64,000 nucleotides of DNA from Bacteroidota bacterium (GCA_023386235.1 JAEWKC010000001.1:1-64000), one strand, 5' to 3'; positions 8,104-17,821 are shown, numbered from the stretch's first letter. Numbers and translations: made by a program. The notes: generated from the sequence alone by a model not told the origin.

Positions 8104-8111
8104 TAAATTTG
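8104..8111 (+). promoter_or_regulatory. -7 box TAAATTTG upstream of the PRTase gene
   Basis: Exact match to TAnnTTTG, 21 bases before the ATG at 8133, in the divergent gap between the Fe-S protein and the phosphoribosyltransferase. No good -33 box is seen. Confidence 0.5.
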
Positions 8112-8132
8112 TTTTGAATTAAATAAATCTGA

Positions 8133-8633
8133 ATGGATACCGGAAATTTTATTTTAACTGGCAGAGAAGCAGGATACAAGCTTGAACGAATGGCATTGCA
8201 AATTTCTGAAACACTGCAGGGCGACAATGCGCCTTTGTACCTGATAGGCGTTACCAAGTCCGGCACCACCATCGCTAAGAAGCTTCACAGCTATTTGACC
8301 AAACACATGCAGCAACCGATAGAAATATTATCGGTAAATTTAAATAAGCGTGCTCCCGATGAAGTTACTTTAAGTAAAGATATAGACGCCAATGGTAAAA
8401 ATATTATTATAGTAGATGATGTAACCAATTCCGGCAGAACACTTTTGTATGCCCTCAAACCCTTGCTGTCATTCATCCCTAAAAGGATACAAACGTTGGT
8501 GATAATAGAAAGAATGCACAGGCATTTCCCGGTAAAGCCCGATTATGTAGGTCTGTCGGTAGCCACACCCGGCAATGAAAATATTGTAGTATTAATAGAA
8601 GAGGAAGACATAGTAGGCGCATATGTGGAATAA
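8133..8633 (+). CDS. Phosphoribosyltransferase domain protein
   Basis: Type I phosphoribosyltransferase (166 aa) binding PRPP. The signature loop IIIVDDVTNSGRTLLYA (about residues 90-106) holds the two Asp residues and the TNSGRT pyrophosphate loop. GVTKSGTTIAKKL (about 39-51) is the early PPi loop. It resembles the PyrR/hypoxanthine PRTase group. The pyrimidine operon attenuator PyrR has a similar size, but no pyr genes lie nearby and the base substrate cannot be read from sequence. Sixty-two bases upstream of the phosphohexomutase gene, probably co-transcribed from the promoter at 8104. Confidence 0.82.
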   Translation: MDTGNFILTGREAGYKLERMALQISETLQGDNAPLYLIGVTKSGTTIAKKLHSYLTKHMQQPIEILSVNLNKRAPDEVTLSKDIDANGKNIIIVDDVTNSGRTLLYALKPLLSFIPKRIQTLVIIERMHRHFPVKPDYVGLSVATPGNENIVVLIEEEDIVGAYVE

Positions 8634-8695
8634 GTAATTTATTTTATTAAAAAAACAATTTTCAAAAATATAAATCAATTCATAAATAAAAACAA

Positions 8696-10420
8696 ATGGA
8701 TGCACAAATACAAGCCAGAGTTGACAGTTGGTTAAATGGCAATTACGATCAGGAAACGAAAGAAGCGGTAAAGCAACTGCAGGAAAATGAAACGGAGCTT
8801 ACAGAAGCGTTTTATAAAAATCTGGAATTTGGTACGGGCGGCTTGCGTGGCATAATGGGCGTGGGCACCAATAGAATGAATAAATACACTGTAGGCATGG
8901 CCACACAAGGTTTTGCCAACTATCTCAGACAAACATACGGCGATAAAGAAATAAAAGTAGCCATTGCGCACGATTGCAGAAACAACAGCCGTTTTTTTGC
9001 TGAAACTACAGCAAACGTTTTTGCATCTAACGAGATAAAGGTTTATTTGTTTGAAGACCTGAGACCCACGCCTGAACTGTCTTTCGCTATACGACAGCTG
9101 GGCTGCCAGGCCGGTGTGGTGTGTACCGCTTCGCACAATCCTAAAGAGTACAACGGTTATAAAGCTTATTGGGATGATGGCGCGCAACTAGTAGCGCCTC
9201 ATGATATAAACGTGATAAAAGAAGTAGAAAAAATACATGCCGTAGAAGATGTGAAATGGAGCGGTGGAGAACACAACATTACCCTGATAGGTAAGGAAAT
9301 AGATGATGAATATATACAAATGCTCAAAGGGTTAAGTGTATATCCTGAAATTATAGAAAAACAAAAAGATTTAAAAATTGTATATACACCTATACACGGC
9401 AGCGGTATAAAACTGGTGCCGCAAGCGCTGGAAGCATTTGGTTTTACGAATGTAACGATTGTGGAAGAACAGGCTACACCCGATGGAAATTTCCCTACAG
9501 TTGTGTACCCTAATCCTGAAGAAGCAGAAGCCATGAGCATTGGATTGGCAAAAGCCAAAGAAATAGACGCGGATATCTTATTAGGTACAGATCCTGATGC
9601 CGACAGGGTAGGCATAGCAATTAAAAATCACAAAGGCGAATGGGTCCTGATGAACGGTAATCAAACTGCCGTATTGGCCTGCGCTTATATGATTGAAGCA
9701 AGAAAAGCCAAAGGAATTGCCAGACCCAACGATATGGTGATTAAAACAATTGTAACCACCAATATGATTGATGATATAGCCAAAGCCAATGATGTTGCCT
9801 GCTACAATGTGCTCACCGGCTTTAAATGGATAGCATCAATGATATTGGAAAAAGAAGGGAAAGAACATTATATAATAGGTGGCGAGGAAAGTTTTGGTTT
9901 GATGATAGGCGACAAAATAAGGGATAAAGATGCCGTGTCTGCTGTGGCTTTCCTTTGTGAAATGGCCGCGGTGGAAAAAGATAAAGGCAATACTTTGTAC
10001 GACAAGCTGATTGATCTGTATGTGCAATACGGTTTCTACTACGAAAGACTGATAAGCCTTACCAAAAAAGGCTTAGACGGGCAGAAACAAATAGCCGATA
10101 TGATGCAGCAGTATCGTGAAAATCCGCCGAAAGAAATAGCAGGGTCTAAAGTGGTGCAGCTGCTGGATTATGAAACAAGTGAAGGTAAAAATTTATTAAC
10201 AGGTGAATCATGGGAAATTGAATTGCCTAAGAGTAATGTACTACAATTTATTTTAGAAGACGGCTCTAAAATTTCAGCGCGACCTTCGGGTACCGAACCG
10301 AAAATTAAATTTTACTTTAGTGTAAAAACTGATCTTCCTTCTAAAGAACAATTCGATGAAAAATACGAACAGCTCAACAAAAAAATTGAAGACATTATAC
10401 ACAGTATGGAGTTAGAATAA
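8696..10420 (+). CDS. Phospho-sugar mutase (PGM/PMM family)
   Basis: Alpha-D-phosphohexomutase interconverting hexose 1- and 6-phosphates through a phosphoserine enzyme. Four family landmarks are visible: TASHNPKEYNGYKAY with the phosphoserine, DPDADRVGIA for Mg2+, GGEESFG for sugar binding, and RPSGTEPKIKFYF for phosphate. The 574-aa length fits the phosphoglucomutase/phosphomannomutase group common in Firmicutes and Bacteroidota (PgcA-like). Glucose versus mannose preference cannot be assigned. Cytoplasmic; it feeds nucleotide-sugar and glycogen pathways. Followed by a strong terminator. Confidence 0.93.
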   Translation: MDAQIQARVDSWLNGNYDQETKEAVKQLQENETELTEAFYKNLEFGTGGLRGIMGVGTNRMNKYTVGMATQGFANYLRQTYGDKEIKVAIAHDCRNNSRFFAETTANVFASNEIKVYLFEDLRPTPELSFAIRQLGCQAGVVCTASHNPKEYNGYKAYWDDGAQLVAPHDINVIKEVEKIHAVEDVKWSGGEHNITLIGKEIDDEYIQMLKGLSVYPEIIEKQKDLKIVYTPIHGSGIKLVPQALEAFGFTNVTIVEEQATPDGNFPTVVYPNPEEAEAMSIGLAKAKEIDADILLGTDPDADRVGIAIKNHKGEWVLMNGNQTAVLACAYMIEARKAKGIARPNDMVIKTIVTTNMIDDIAKANDVACYNVLTGFKWIASMILEKEGKEHYIIGGEESFGLMIGDKIRDKDAVSAVAFLCEMAAVEKDKGNTLYDKLIDLYVQYGFYYERLISLTKKGLDGQKQIADMMQQYRENPPKEIAGSKVVQLLDYETSEGKNLLTGESWEIELPKSNVLQFILEDGSKISARPSGTEPKIKFYFSVKTDLPSKEQFDEKYEQLNKKIEDIIHSMELE

Positions 10421-10452
10421 AATCGTCATCGTAAAAAAAATAACATAGCAGA

Positions 10453-10481
10453 GAGGCTGTAGCAAAAGGGTTTACAGCCTC
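10453..10481 (+). terminator. Terminator after the phosphohexomutase gene
   Basis: GAGGCTGTA (10453-10461) and TACAGCCTC (10473-10481) form a 9-base perfect stem with an 11-base loop, followed by TTTATTTAT. Confidence 0.88.
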
Positions 10482-10513
10482 TTTATTTATCTTCCTCTTT
10501 TTTTAATAGCTTA

Positions 10514-11977
10514 ATGAACAAGAAACTTTACCACATTTTTTTAATCATTCTTATTGCTTGTCATTTATTCTACTGGCTTTTAGTTTATCCTAATCCCGAT
10601 GAAGCCTATTACTGGCAATGGGGCAGGTACCCGGCTATCTCTTACCATGATCATCCTGCACTGCCACCTTTGCTGCAAGGTTTGTTGTACAATTGGTTCG
10701 GGAAATCTTTATTTGTGCTCCGTTTGCCTGTAGTACTGAGCACGCTTTTATCTTTGTTCATTTATTCAAAACTATTGAACAGGCTAGGTTTCAGAGAAAA
10801 TAAAAAAGCAATTCTCTTACTCATCTTTAGTATACCGCTTATATTTCTGTTTACTTCATTTGCATGGCACGATCATTTAATGATGGTAATGCTTTTGTGT
10901 TCAGCCTATTTCTGGTTGCGTTTTTTTGCAGAAAAGTATGAAGGAAGCAAAGGCAAAAGCATGGATATATTTTTGGCTTTTCTTTTTTTAGGACTGGCGG
11001 CAGTAAGTAAATACAACGCGGTTTTTCTGGCGTTGGCGGTAGCTTCTGTCACATTGTTTAATAAGCAACTTCATTCGGTATGGAGAGATGTAAGATTTTA
11101 TTCAGGAATAATTTTATGTGCAACTATTATATCACCTATATTTATCTGGAACGCGCAAAATCAGTATGGTTCATTCGAGTTTACATTGGCGCAGAGAACT
11201 ATTCAGCCATTTATGGAAGGAAGATTTTTCAAGGGAAATATTTTCGGATTTTTATTAGGCACATTAGCATTGCTCACACCTTTTATTATGTATTTCTGCA
11301 TTAGAAAATCTTTACATAAAAATCAAGAGACCGACACGTATAAAAGTGTATACACATCTTTTGCAAAGCATTTGTTCTGGTGGTCGTCAGGCATTTTTTT
11401 ATTTTTATCTTTATTTTCCAATGTGCTTTATTATTGGAACATACCGGCTTATTTATTACTACTGCCGTTGGTAGTTCAATTTATGATTGCAACCTATCCT
11501 AAGCTGGCAAAAGCTACTTTACTCTATTCAGCTATAGTCATTACCTTGGTAGTCACTCACTTTGGAATTGTACCACTAACGGTTTTTGCAGGTGCGAAAG
11601 ATAATGACGGAGCTTATCATTATGGCTGGGGGAAAGTAAAGGAAACAATCGTTTCTCAACCTGAATACAACAGCCGGGTGCCCTTGTTTGGCAGCTCATA
11701 CAGGGTAGCATCCTTGCTGGCGTATACGCTGGACAGGAAAGATGTTTTTTCTTATTCTGAAAGATTTGATCAGTTTGATTATTGGACAAAAAATATACGA
11801 TACAATCAGCCACAGGCTTTTATTTTGGCAGATGATTACAGCGATGTGGATGATGAGTTGATGCAGATATTTGAAAACATACAACTGTCTGATACCATAA
11901 AAATTGACCGTTTCGGATTCCCGGTAAAAGAATATTATCTCTACAAAGGCACACTGAAAGCCATTCATGTAAAATAA
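10514..11977 (+). CDS. GT39-family membrane glycosyltransferase
   Basis: Integral membrane glycosyltransferase of the PMT/ArnT superfamily (487 aa). It transfers a sugar from a polyprenyl-phosphate donor on the outer face of the inner membrane. The N-terminal helix (about 5-24) is followed by the first periplasmic-loop motif NPDEAYYW, where the Asp-Glu pair is the catalytic signature. HDHPALPPLLQGL is the second conserved segment. About ten hydrophobic segments fill residues 60-350, with a soluble C-terminal tail of about 120 aa. The acceptor (protein, lipid A or surface glycan) is not evident from context. It lies after a terminator, so it has its own promoter, though none is convincing. Confidence 0.87.
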   Translation: MNKKLYHIFLIILIACHLFYWLLVYPNPDEAYYWQWGRYPAISYHDHPALPPLLQGLLYNWFGKSLFVLRLPVVLSTLLSLFIYSKLLNRLGFRENKKAILLLIFSIPLIFLFTSFAWHDHLMMVMLLCSAYFWLRFFAEKYEGSKGKSMDIFLAFLFLGLAAVSKYNAVFLALAVASVTLFNKQLHSVWRDVRFYSGIILCATIISPIFIWNAQNQYGSFEFTLAQRTIQPFMEGRFFKGNIFGFLLGTLALLTPFIMYFCIRKSLHKNQETDTYKSVYTSFAKHLFWWSSGIFLFLSLFSNVLYYWNIPAYLLLLPLVVQFMIATYPKLAKATLLYSAIVITLVVTHFGIVPLTVFAGAKDNDGAYHYGWGKVKETIVSQPEYNSRVPLFGSSYRVASLLAYTLDRKDVFSYSERFDQFDYWTKNIRYNQPQAFILADDYSDVDDELMQIFENIQLSDTIKIDRFGFPVKEYYLYKGTLKAIHVK

Positions 11978-12048
11978 CTTTCTCTCAAAACTTTGCTATC
12001 ATTGGTTTCTACTTAAATACAGGTAGACAAATTCCTTATTAAACGGTA

Positions 12049-12079
12049 TTGATTAGAAATACCGCGTAAAATATTTTTG
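12049..12079 (+). promoter_or_regulatory. Promoter TTG-N20-TATTTTTG
   Basis: TTG at 12049-12051, 20 bases, then TATTTTTG at 12072-12079, matching both elements of the Bacteroidota sigma consensus. The ATG at 12098 is 18 bases further on. Confidence 0.6.
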
Positions 12080-12097
12080 TCTTAAAATAATACACCG

Positions 12098-12736
12098 ATG
12101 ATCATGAAACAATATTTTTTTGTTTTTCTTTTTTCGTTGTTGACTTGTGCCAACATCCACGCGCAGCAACGAAAGGGAAAAGTATTTTTTCCTGAAACGT
12201 CTTTTAATATCCAAGCCGCTACAAATGCTTTAGAAAAAGGAAACGCTACTATTGAAGGAGTGGTATTTGTAAAAAGAAATGATGTGAGTCCGCTGCTGAA
12301 AGGAAGTAAAGCGTATGGCGCCAACGTGCAAGTAGTGCTGTTTCCGGTTACAGATTATTTCAAAGACTGGCACAAGATGAGGAAGAAAAGAGAAACTAAA
12401 CATAATCGTGTATATATGAGTGAAGAGGCTGTAAAATATCATATTGCAACCACTACGGATAGTGAAGGCCGTTTTAAATTCACTAATCTAAAACCCGGTG
12501 AGTATTTCATGCAAACCTTTGTAGGTTATTACACCGAAAAATTTGCTGATCATTACAGAGGCTCCGATTCTTATACGTATGGAGGCACGCGCTATATAAC
12601 TAATTACTACGAAAGAGAGGATTACCTGATAACCAACAGCGAGCGCATAGAAGAGTTTGTAACAATAAAATCTGACAACGAAACCGTAAAAATAAAACTG
12701 AATAAAAAAGTACCTGTAGGAGGTGTTTTAGAATAA
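12098..12736 (+). CDS. Secreted protein, carboxypeptidase-regulatory-like domain
   Basis: A 212-aa exported protein; the start may instead be the ATG at 12104, giving MKQYFFVFLFSLLTC and a cleavage site after NIHAQ. Residues about 48-135 read as a Cna-B/carboxypeptidase-regulatory beta-sandwich: GVVFVKRNDVSPLLKGSKAY, then TDSEGRFKFTNLKPGEYFMQ, the typical G-x-F-x-F-x-x-L-x-P-G-x-Y signature. The C-terminal third is Tyr-rich. The function is unknown; such domains usually bind partners in the envelope. It shares a transcript with the next gene (20-base gap) and a promoter at 12049-12079. Confidence 0.7.
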   Translation: MIMKQYFFVFLFSLLTCANIHAQQRKGKVFFPETSFNIQAATNALEKGNATIEGVVFVKRNDVSPLLKGSKAYGANVQVVLFPVTDYFKDWHKMRKKRETKHNRVYMSEEAVKYHIATTTDSEGRFKFTNLKPGEYFMQTFVGYYTEKFADHYRGSDSYTYGGTRYITNYYEREDYLITNSERIEEFVTIKSDNETVKIKLNKKVPVGGVLE

Positions 12737-12756
12737 TAATTTAAAATAAAATACAA

Positions 12757-13431
12757 ATGAAAAAACTATTATCTACGTTATCAATTCTATTCTTTTTGCT
12801 AAACGCTGACGCGCAAAATGTGTATGATGAGGATCCGTACAAAAGTCAATCGGTAAGAATAAACTATTTTATGGGCGTAAACGATCCTAAAATATTGATC
12901 AAAGATGCAGATGGAAATGTGTTGAATGAATTAGCCGGTATAAACGATAAGGTCAATGTGGGTTTGGCATATTACAATCGTATGCCATTAGCAAGGAAAA
13001 TGTATTACCAGCTTGAAGGAAGATATAATATTTTGATCAGCAAGTTCAATACGGATGATGAGGATGATGAATATGAAGAATCCTTTCAGAATCTTTTTGA
13101 TATTGAGTTGGGCGTTGTGGGCGGAAAATATCTTGTGTCAAATATGCTGAGTGTACAGTTAGGCGCAAATGTAGTTATGAAAAGTTTTGATAACACCCTT
13201 GATTTAGATGGTCATGGTGATTACGAAAAAAAGAATTCCTTCTGGTTTGCGGGAGGTCCGGTAGCCGGCGCGGAGTTTAAAATCAATAATCTTATTTTAC
13301 TTTCTGCACGTTACAATCATTATTTTAATAACAAAGTTAAATATGTAAACGGAGAAGGCGCCGTGCAGAAAACGGCAGAAGTACAGCTAAGTCCCGGGTA
13401 CTTTGAATTCGGGTTAGGTTTGAGTTTCTAA
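12757..13431 (+). CDS. Outer-membrane beta-barrel protein
   Basis: A 224-aa protein with a Sec signal peptide (MKKLLSTLSILFFLLNADAQ, cleavage after DAQ). The rest alternates short amphipathic strands with polar turns and ends in GYFEFGLGLSF, with a terminal Phe, the usual signal for outer-membrane barrel insertion. The size suits an 8-stranded barrel. No specific function can be read. It probably forms an operon with the upstream secreted protein and is closed by a terminator. Confidence 0.65.
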   Translation: MKKLLSTLSILFFLLNADAQNVYDEDPYKSQSVRINYFMGVNDPKILIKDADGNVLNELAGINDKVNVGLAYYNRMPLARKMYYQLEGRYNILISKFNTDDEDDEYEESFQNLFDIELGVVGGKYLVSNMLSVQLGANVVMKSFDNTLDLDGHGDYEKKNSFWFAGGPVAGAEFKINNLILLSARYNHYFNNKVKYVNGEGAVQKTAEVQLSPGYFEFGLGLSF

Positions 13432-13442
13432 AAATGTTTGTC

Positions 13443-13474
13443 AAAAAAGAGGATATTAAAACGTCCTCTTTTTT
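13443..13474 (+). terminator. Terminator after the beta-barrel gene
   Basis: AAAAAAGAGGA (13443-13453) pairs with TCCTCTTTTTT (13464-13474) around a 10-base loop, with the T-run built into the stem. It lies just before a -7 box for the next gene. Confidence 0.88.
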
Positions 13475-13480
13475 TATACT

Positions 13481-13488
13481 TAACTTTG
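13481..13488 (+). promoter_or_regulatory. -7 box TAACTTTG
   Basis: Exact TAnnTTTG match directly after the preceding terminator and 63 bases before the ATG at 13552. Confidence 0.45.
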
Positions 13489-13551
13489 CCTAGAGAATTT
13501 TTTAGAAATGTATATTCAATAATACACTAACACAAATTAAAAGTATTACAG

Positions 13552-14469
13552 ATGAATAAAATATTTTTTTCCATAGTACTCATACTTGCTGTAAGCATTG
13601 CCAATGCTCAATGGCAGGACTATCATACTTTATTTAAGCAGGAAGATAAATCTTCTATTGAATATATTAAGCATACAGAGAGCGGAATGCAGGGCGTTAA
13701 GACGGATGAAACCACCTACAAAACTTTTTATGCAAGTATCATCAAAGAGCAAAGCAATTATATAGCCAGGCTACGTACACAAACAATCAAATATTTCTCT
13801 GCCGAGGGGCAGGACAGAACCATCGCCGGAGAAATTTTTTCCGCAGATGATCCTCGTAAAATTATCAGTAAGTTTTCTCACAAAGCCGACGCCATTTATT
13901 TCGATACCAATGATTATTTAACCATTCAATACGGCTGTTGCGGCGCGCCAAATATCCCGTCTGTATATGATTACCGGCACAGGCTGATCATTGATGGACA
14001 ACATGCAATAGCCAAAACGGATGTGTATTTAAAAAATGAAGTGGTAAATATCTACACTTCCCTCAAGTCTTCTTACGAAAACAAAGATACACTTGGCGTA
14101 TTTACGTATGCATATAGTGCCGACGATAAATATTTGATATATCTTTTAGCAAATAAACCCAGTAGCTTTTGCAGTGATTATTGGTTTGAATACACCGCTT
14201 CCTTAAAGAATAACGCAAAGGTGGAAAAGTATGCACGATTAGAAGGAGTGCTGGTAGGCTATCAGTTTGAAACCCTGAACAATATCAATAAAATAGAAGA
14301 TAGCACTGGTATTGTTTTCAATGTTCAGTATCAATGTATGTCTTATACAAAAGAGCCAACCAATGCATCGCTTGCCGATAAAAAATACACGATACAAATA
14401 CCCATTATCAATGGCAAACCTTTTGGAAAGCCTGATAAAACGCAGGTTGTAAAAGTGAATGTTGATTAA
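13552..14469 (+). CDS. Secreted protein of unknown function
   Basis: A 305-aa protein with a Sec signal peptide (MNKIFFSIVLILAVSIANA, cleavage before QW). I recognise no family. Visible traits are a Cys pair in YGCCGAPN (about residue 125) and two further Cys in SSFCSDYW and QYQCMSY. The composition is mixed alpha/beta with many Tyr and Lys residues, as in a folded periplasmic domain. It is convergent with the next gene, with only 17 bases between the stops and no clear terminator. Confidence 0.6.
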   Translation: MNKIFFSIVLILAVSIANAQWQDYHTLFKQEDKSSIEYIKHTESGMQGVKTDETTYKTFYASIIKEQSNYIARLRTQTIKYFSAEGQDRTIAGEIFSADDPRKIISKFSHKADAIYFDTNDYLTIQYGCCGAPNIPSVYDYRHRLIIDGQHAIAKTDVYLKNEVVNIYTSLKSSYENKDTLGVFTYAYSADDKYLIYLLANKPSSFCSDYWFEYTASLKNNAKVEKYARLEGVLVGYQFETLNNINKIEDSTGIVFNVQYQCMSYTKEPTNASLADKKYTIQIPIINGKPFGKPDKTQVVKVNVD

Positions 14470-14486
14470 ATGTATAAATCCCTTAT

Positions 14487-15485
14487 TTATTTTTTGGGTA
14501 ATGAAATAAAATTGCCCGTGGAGTAATCAATAATAAAATCCTGTTCTGTAAGACTGTTGGAAGAAGCAACAATAGCTCCGAGTGCACCGAAAAAAACAGA
14601 TGCCATAATTATATTGGCAGAGTTTGGCCTGGTTAATCCAATGCCGGTAAAATAAAAATCGTCTGCTGATTTTTCCAAAGGCACATATCCGTGACTGGTA
14701 TTAATGTATATTTTATTTTGATCTACAATAGCGTAAAAGTCTCTGCTGTCTATTTTTTTCTTTGGGTTGTCTTTTGCTGTAATGGTCAGCGGACGCTCAT
14801 TTTTGTAATTGATTTGAAAATTCTGATCATCGGGAACCTGATTTTTAAAAGATTCGTAAGTGTTATAAATCCCATCTGTAAAAGTCTGGGTATTGTACAG
14901 CGGTATTATACTTTTTTCTCTGTGCCTGGTATTGATGATGTCGTTGGAAGTAAGTATTTCCGTGCTTTCCGGTAGTTTTTGTACATTGCTGGTGATAAAG
15001 TGGTTGTAAAAAGCATTGCCTTTTTCCAGCATTTTTTTTGACACATCCATTGCACGCACTTCCAGTACTGTATCTATTTTTTGCAACAAAGAAAAGCCAC
15101 TTTCATTGCTGCCGTATATATCTGCGGCAAAGGCAAAATAGCCGCTTTCAGAGAATGCTTTGGTCACTTCGGCAAAACTAAAATTGCGCAGGTACAATAT
15201 CATATCGCCATTTTTTGAGTCTTTACCTATAGAAGTTAAAAACGCTTCTTCCATTTGCTGCTTTAGCGGCACCTCATCTTCAAGAGAGCGGTATTTATTA
15301 AACGCGCCTGTTTGTATAAATCCCAAATAAGGATTTATTCTGTCGTCTATTACGGTCAGATGGTTGTAGTTACTGTTTTCCAGAGGGCTGCCAAGCGGTT
15401 CAAGTTTATATTCTGTTTGTGCTTGTGCGCAAACTATTATTGTAGATAAGCATAAAAGAAAGCTCATTGTACATTTAATTTTCAT
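14487..15485 (-). CDS. Secreted protein of unknown function
   Basis: The start at 15485 is preferred (MKIKCTMSFLLCLSTIIV, with cleavage near CAQAQ), giving 332 aa. The longer frame to 15542 adds 19 residues with no signal. No family is recognised. A mid-region (residues about 60-190) is helical and mixed. Residues about 275-325 contain two short hydrophobic stretches, GLTRPNSANIIMASVFFGAL and AIVASS, which could be a membrane anchor near the C-terminus. The C-terminal strand pattern FIIDYSTGNFISL is typical of small periplasmic folds. Monocistronic. Confidence 0.55.
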   Translation of the reverse strand: MKIKCTMSFLLCLSTIIVCAQAQTEYKLEPLGSPLENSNYNHLTVIDDRINPYLGFIQTGAFNKYRSLEDEVPLKQQMEEAFLTSIGKDSKNGDMILYLRNFSFAEVTKAFSESGYFAFAADIYGSNESGFSLLQKIDTVLEVRAMDVSKKMLEKGNAFYNHFITSNVQKLPESTEILTSNDIINTRHREKSIIPLYNTQTFTDGIYNTYESFKNQVPDDQNFQINYKNERPLTITAKDNPKKKIDSRDFYAIVDQNKIYINTSHGYVPLEKSADDFYFTGIGLTRPNSANIIMASVFFGALGAIVASSNSLTEQDFIIDYSTGNFISLPKK

Positions 15486-15680
15486 CTGTATATTTTTTAA
15501 TGGTTCCTGATAGAAATCTGTAGCAATGCGTGATTTATACATAAAATTAAATCAAAAAAACAATTATACAACACAGAGAAAATTATTTTTTCCTGAAAAC
15601 ATGATAAAAAACATAATTAATGAATATGTATATGCTTAACTTTATAACTGATAATTTATTCATCCATAAAAATTTTCTAT

Positions 15681-17807
15681 ATGCAAAATTTTGATCAAAA
15701 GTACATTAAAAATGTAGCATTCGTAGGGGCGCACGGCGTTGGTAAAACAACGCTTACAGAATGTATGCTTTTTGAAGCAGGCTTAATTAATCGTAGAGGT
15801 ACGGTAGGTGAAGGCAATACTGTTTCTGATTATCATAAAATTGAAAAGGAAAAGCAAATGAGTATTTTCACTACCCCTTTGCATACCGAGTGGCGCAATT
15901 ACAAAATCAATATTCTCGACACCCCGGGATTAGATGATTTTATTGGTGAAATAATTGCAGGCGTAAAAGCGGCAGACACTATTGTAATGCTTATCAACGC
16001 GCAATATGGCGTAGAGTCAGGCACAGAAGTGATCTGGAATTATATCAACCGGTTTAGAAAACCTACCATATTCGCCATTAATCAGATCGATCACCAGCAG
16101 GCAGACTTTGATAAATCTTTGCAAAACATAAAAGAGGCTTACGGAAGCAATGTGGTACAAATACAATATCCCGTTACGCACGAAGGCAACCAGGCCATAA
16201 TAGATGTACTTACCAGAAGAATGTATGTATTTAAAGACGAAGGCGGCAAACCCGATAAGCACGAAATACCCGAAACGGAACTGGAAAAAGTAACTACACT
16301 ATACAACGAACTAATTGAAAAAGCTGCCGAAAATGATGAAGCCTTGATGGAGATTTTCTTTGACAAGGGCACACTTACAGAAGACGAATTGAAGCAGGGC
16401 ATTAAAATAGGAATGATGAACAATTCGTTTTATCCTGTCTTCTGCTTATCGGCAGAGAAAAATATGGGAAGCGGTCGCCTGATGGGCTTTATAGACAATG
16501 TAGCGCCCTCTGCGGTAGACAAGCCGCCGTTTACCACAGCTAATGGCAAAGAAATCAGTTATAGCGCTTCCATGCCCGTTTCGGCCTTTGTATTTAAAAC
16601 CCAGTATGAAGCTAATTTGGGTAAAATAAATTTTGTAAAGGTAATGACCGGCAAACTCAAAGGTGGCGTTACTTTAAGTGATTCTTCATCGGGCAGGGAA
16701 GAAAATATCAACAACCTGTATATTATTGACGGCGCTAAAAGAAACAGTGTAGACCAGCTGGTGGCGGGAGATATCGGCGCAATCATCAAACTAAAAGATG
16801 TAGAAACCAATGCCACTTTGCATGAGTCTGCTTTAGATGTGCAGATAATACCGATGGACTATCCGCAGGCCAAACTTAAAAAAGCCATTTATGCCAATAA
16901 TAAGGCGGTAGAAGATAAGCTGAGCGAAGTGATGAAGAAGATCACTTCTCAGGATCCTACTTTTGAAGTTGCTTTTTCCAAAGAGCTTAATCAATGGGTG
17001 CTTTCCTGCCAGGGCGACCTGCATTTATCAGTATTTGAATACATACTTAAAAACGAGTATGGAATGGATGTGCGGTTTGAGAATTTAAAAGTCGCGTACA
17101 GAGAAACCATTCAGAAACCGGCCAATACCATGTATCGGCATAAAAAACAATCAGGTGGTGCCGGTCAGTTTGCCGAAGTACACATGAAAGTAGAACCCTA
17201 CTATGAAGGTATGCCGGAACCCGAAGGTTTCAGCCTACGTGGCAAGGAAGAAATAGACCTGGAGTGGGGTGGCAAGCTCATATTTTACAATTGTATAGTG
17301 GGTGGAGCCATAGATGCCCGCTATGTGCCTTCTGTTTTAAAAGGTGTGATGGAGTCCATGTCTAACGGGCCGTTGAGCGGTTCTTATGTAAGAGATGTAA
17401 GGGTAATGCTGTACGATGGTAAAATGCACCCGGTAGATTCTAATGATATATCTTTTAAAATAGCCGGTGCAAGAGCGTTCAGCGATGGTATATTAGACGC
17501 GCAACCTAAACTGATGGAACCCGTAGATCAGCTGGAAATAACCGCTCCGGAGGCTTTTGCAGGAGATGTAATGTCTGAACTGCAAACACGCAAAGGCATG
17601 ATCATGGGCATGGATTCTGTAGGTAAGTATCAAAAGATAGTAGCCAAAGTGCCACAGGCAAACCTGGTTGGCTTTTATAGCAGCTTACGCTCTCTTACAC
17701 AGGGCAGGGCCACCTTTACTTCTAAGTTCGACGGCTTTACTCCGGTAGCGGCCAACGTGCAGGAAGATATAATGAAACAACACAAGAAGGAATTGGAAGA
17801 AGCTTAA
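15681..17807 (+). CDS. EF-G2-type translation factor, degenerate GTPase
   Basis: A 708-aa paralogue of elongation factor G with domains I-V in order. The P-loop GAHGVGKTT (16-24) is intact, but the switch II motif reads DTPGLDDF (80-87) instead of DTPGHVDF, so the catalytic His is Leu84. The G4 motif is NQID (134-137) instead of NKxD, and the switch I Thr of RGITI is Ser61. Loss of this His impairs GTP hydrolysis in translational GTPases. The Bacteroides thetaiotaomicron EF-G2, which supports translation under starvation without GTP hydrolysis, is the closest described role, but equivalence here is inferred. The C-terminal EF-G IV/V region is complete (RKGMIMGMDSVGKY). Monocistronic, with a strong terminator. 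Confidence 0.88.
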   Translation: MQNFDQKYIKNVAFVGAHGVGKTTLTECMLFEAGLINRRGTVGEGNTVSDYHKIEKEKQMSIFTTPLHTEWRNYKINILDTPGLDDFIGEIIAGVKAADTIVMLINAQYGVESGTEVIWNYINRFRKPTIFAINQIDHQQADFDKSLQNIKEAYGSNVVQIQYPVTHEGNQAIIDVLTRRMYVFKDEGGKPDKHEIPETELEKVTTLYNELIEKAAENDEALMEIFFDKGTLTEDELKQGIKIGMMNNSFYPVFCLSAEKNMGSGRLMGFIDNVAPSAVDKPPFTTANGKEISYSASMPVSAFVFKTQYEANLGKINFVKVMTGKLKGGVTLSDSSSGREENINNLYIIDGAKRNSVDQLVAGDIGAIIKLKDVETNATLHESALDVQIIPMDYPQAKLKKAIYANNKAVEDKLSEVMKKITSQDPTFEVAFSKELNQWVLSCQGDLHLSVFEYILKNEYGMDVRFENLKVAYRETIQKPANTMYRHKKQSGGAGQFAEVHMKVEPYYEGMPEPEGFSLRGKEEIDLEWGGKLIFYNCIVGGAIDARYVPSVLKGVMESMSNGPLSGSYVRDVRVMLYDGKMHPVDSNDISFKIAGARAFSDGILDAQPKLMEPVDQLEITAPEAFAGDVMSELQTRKGMIMGMDSVGKYQKIVAKVPQANLVGFYSSLRSLTQGRATFTSKFDGFTPVAANVQEDIMKQHKKELEEA

Positions 17808-17821
17808 CTCAACTCAATACC

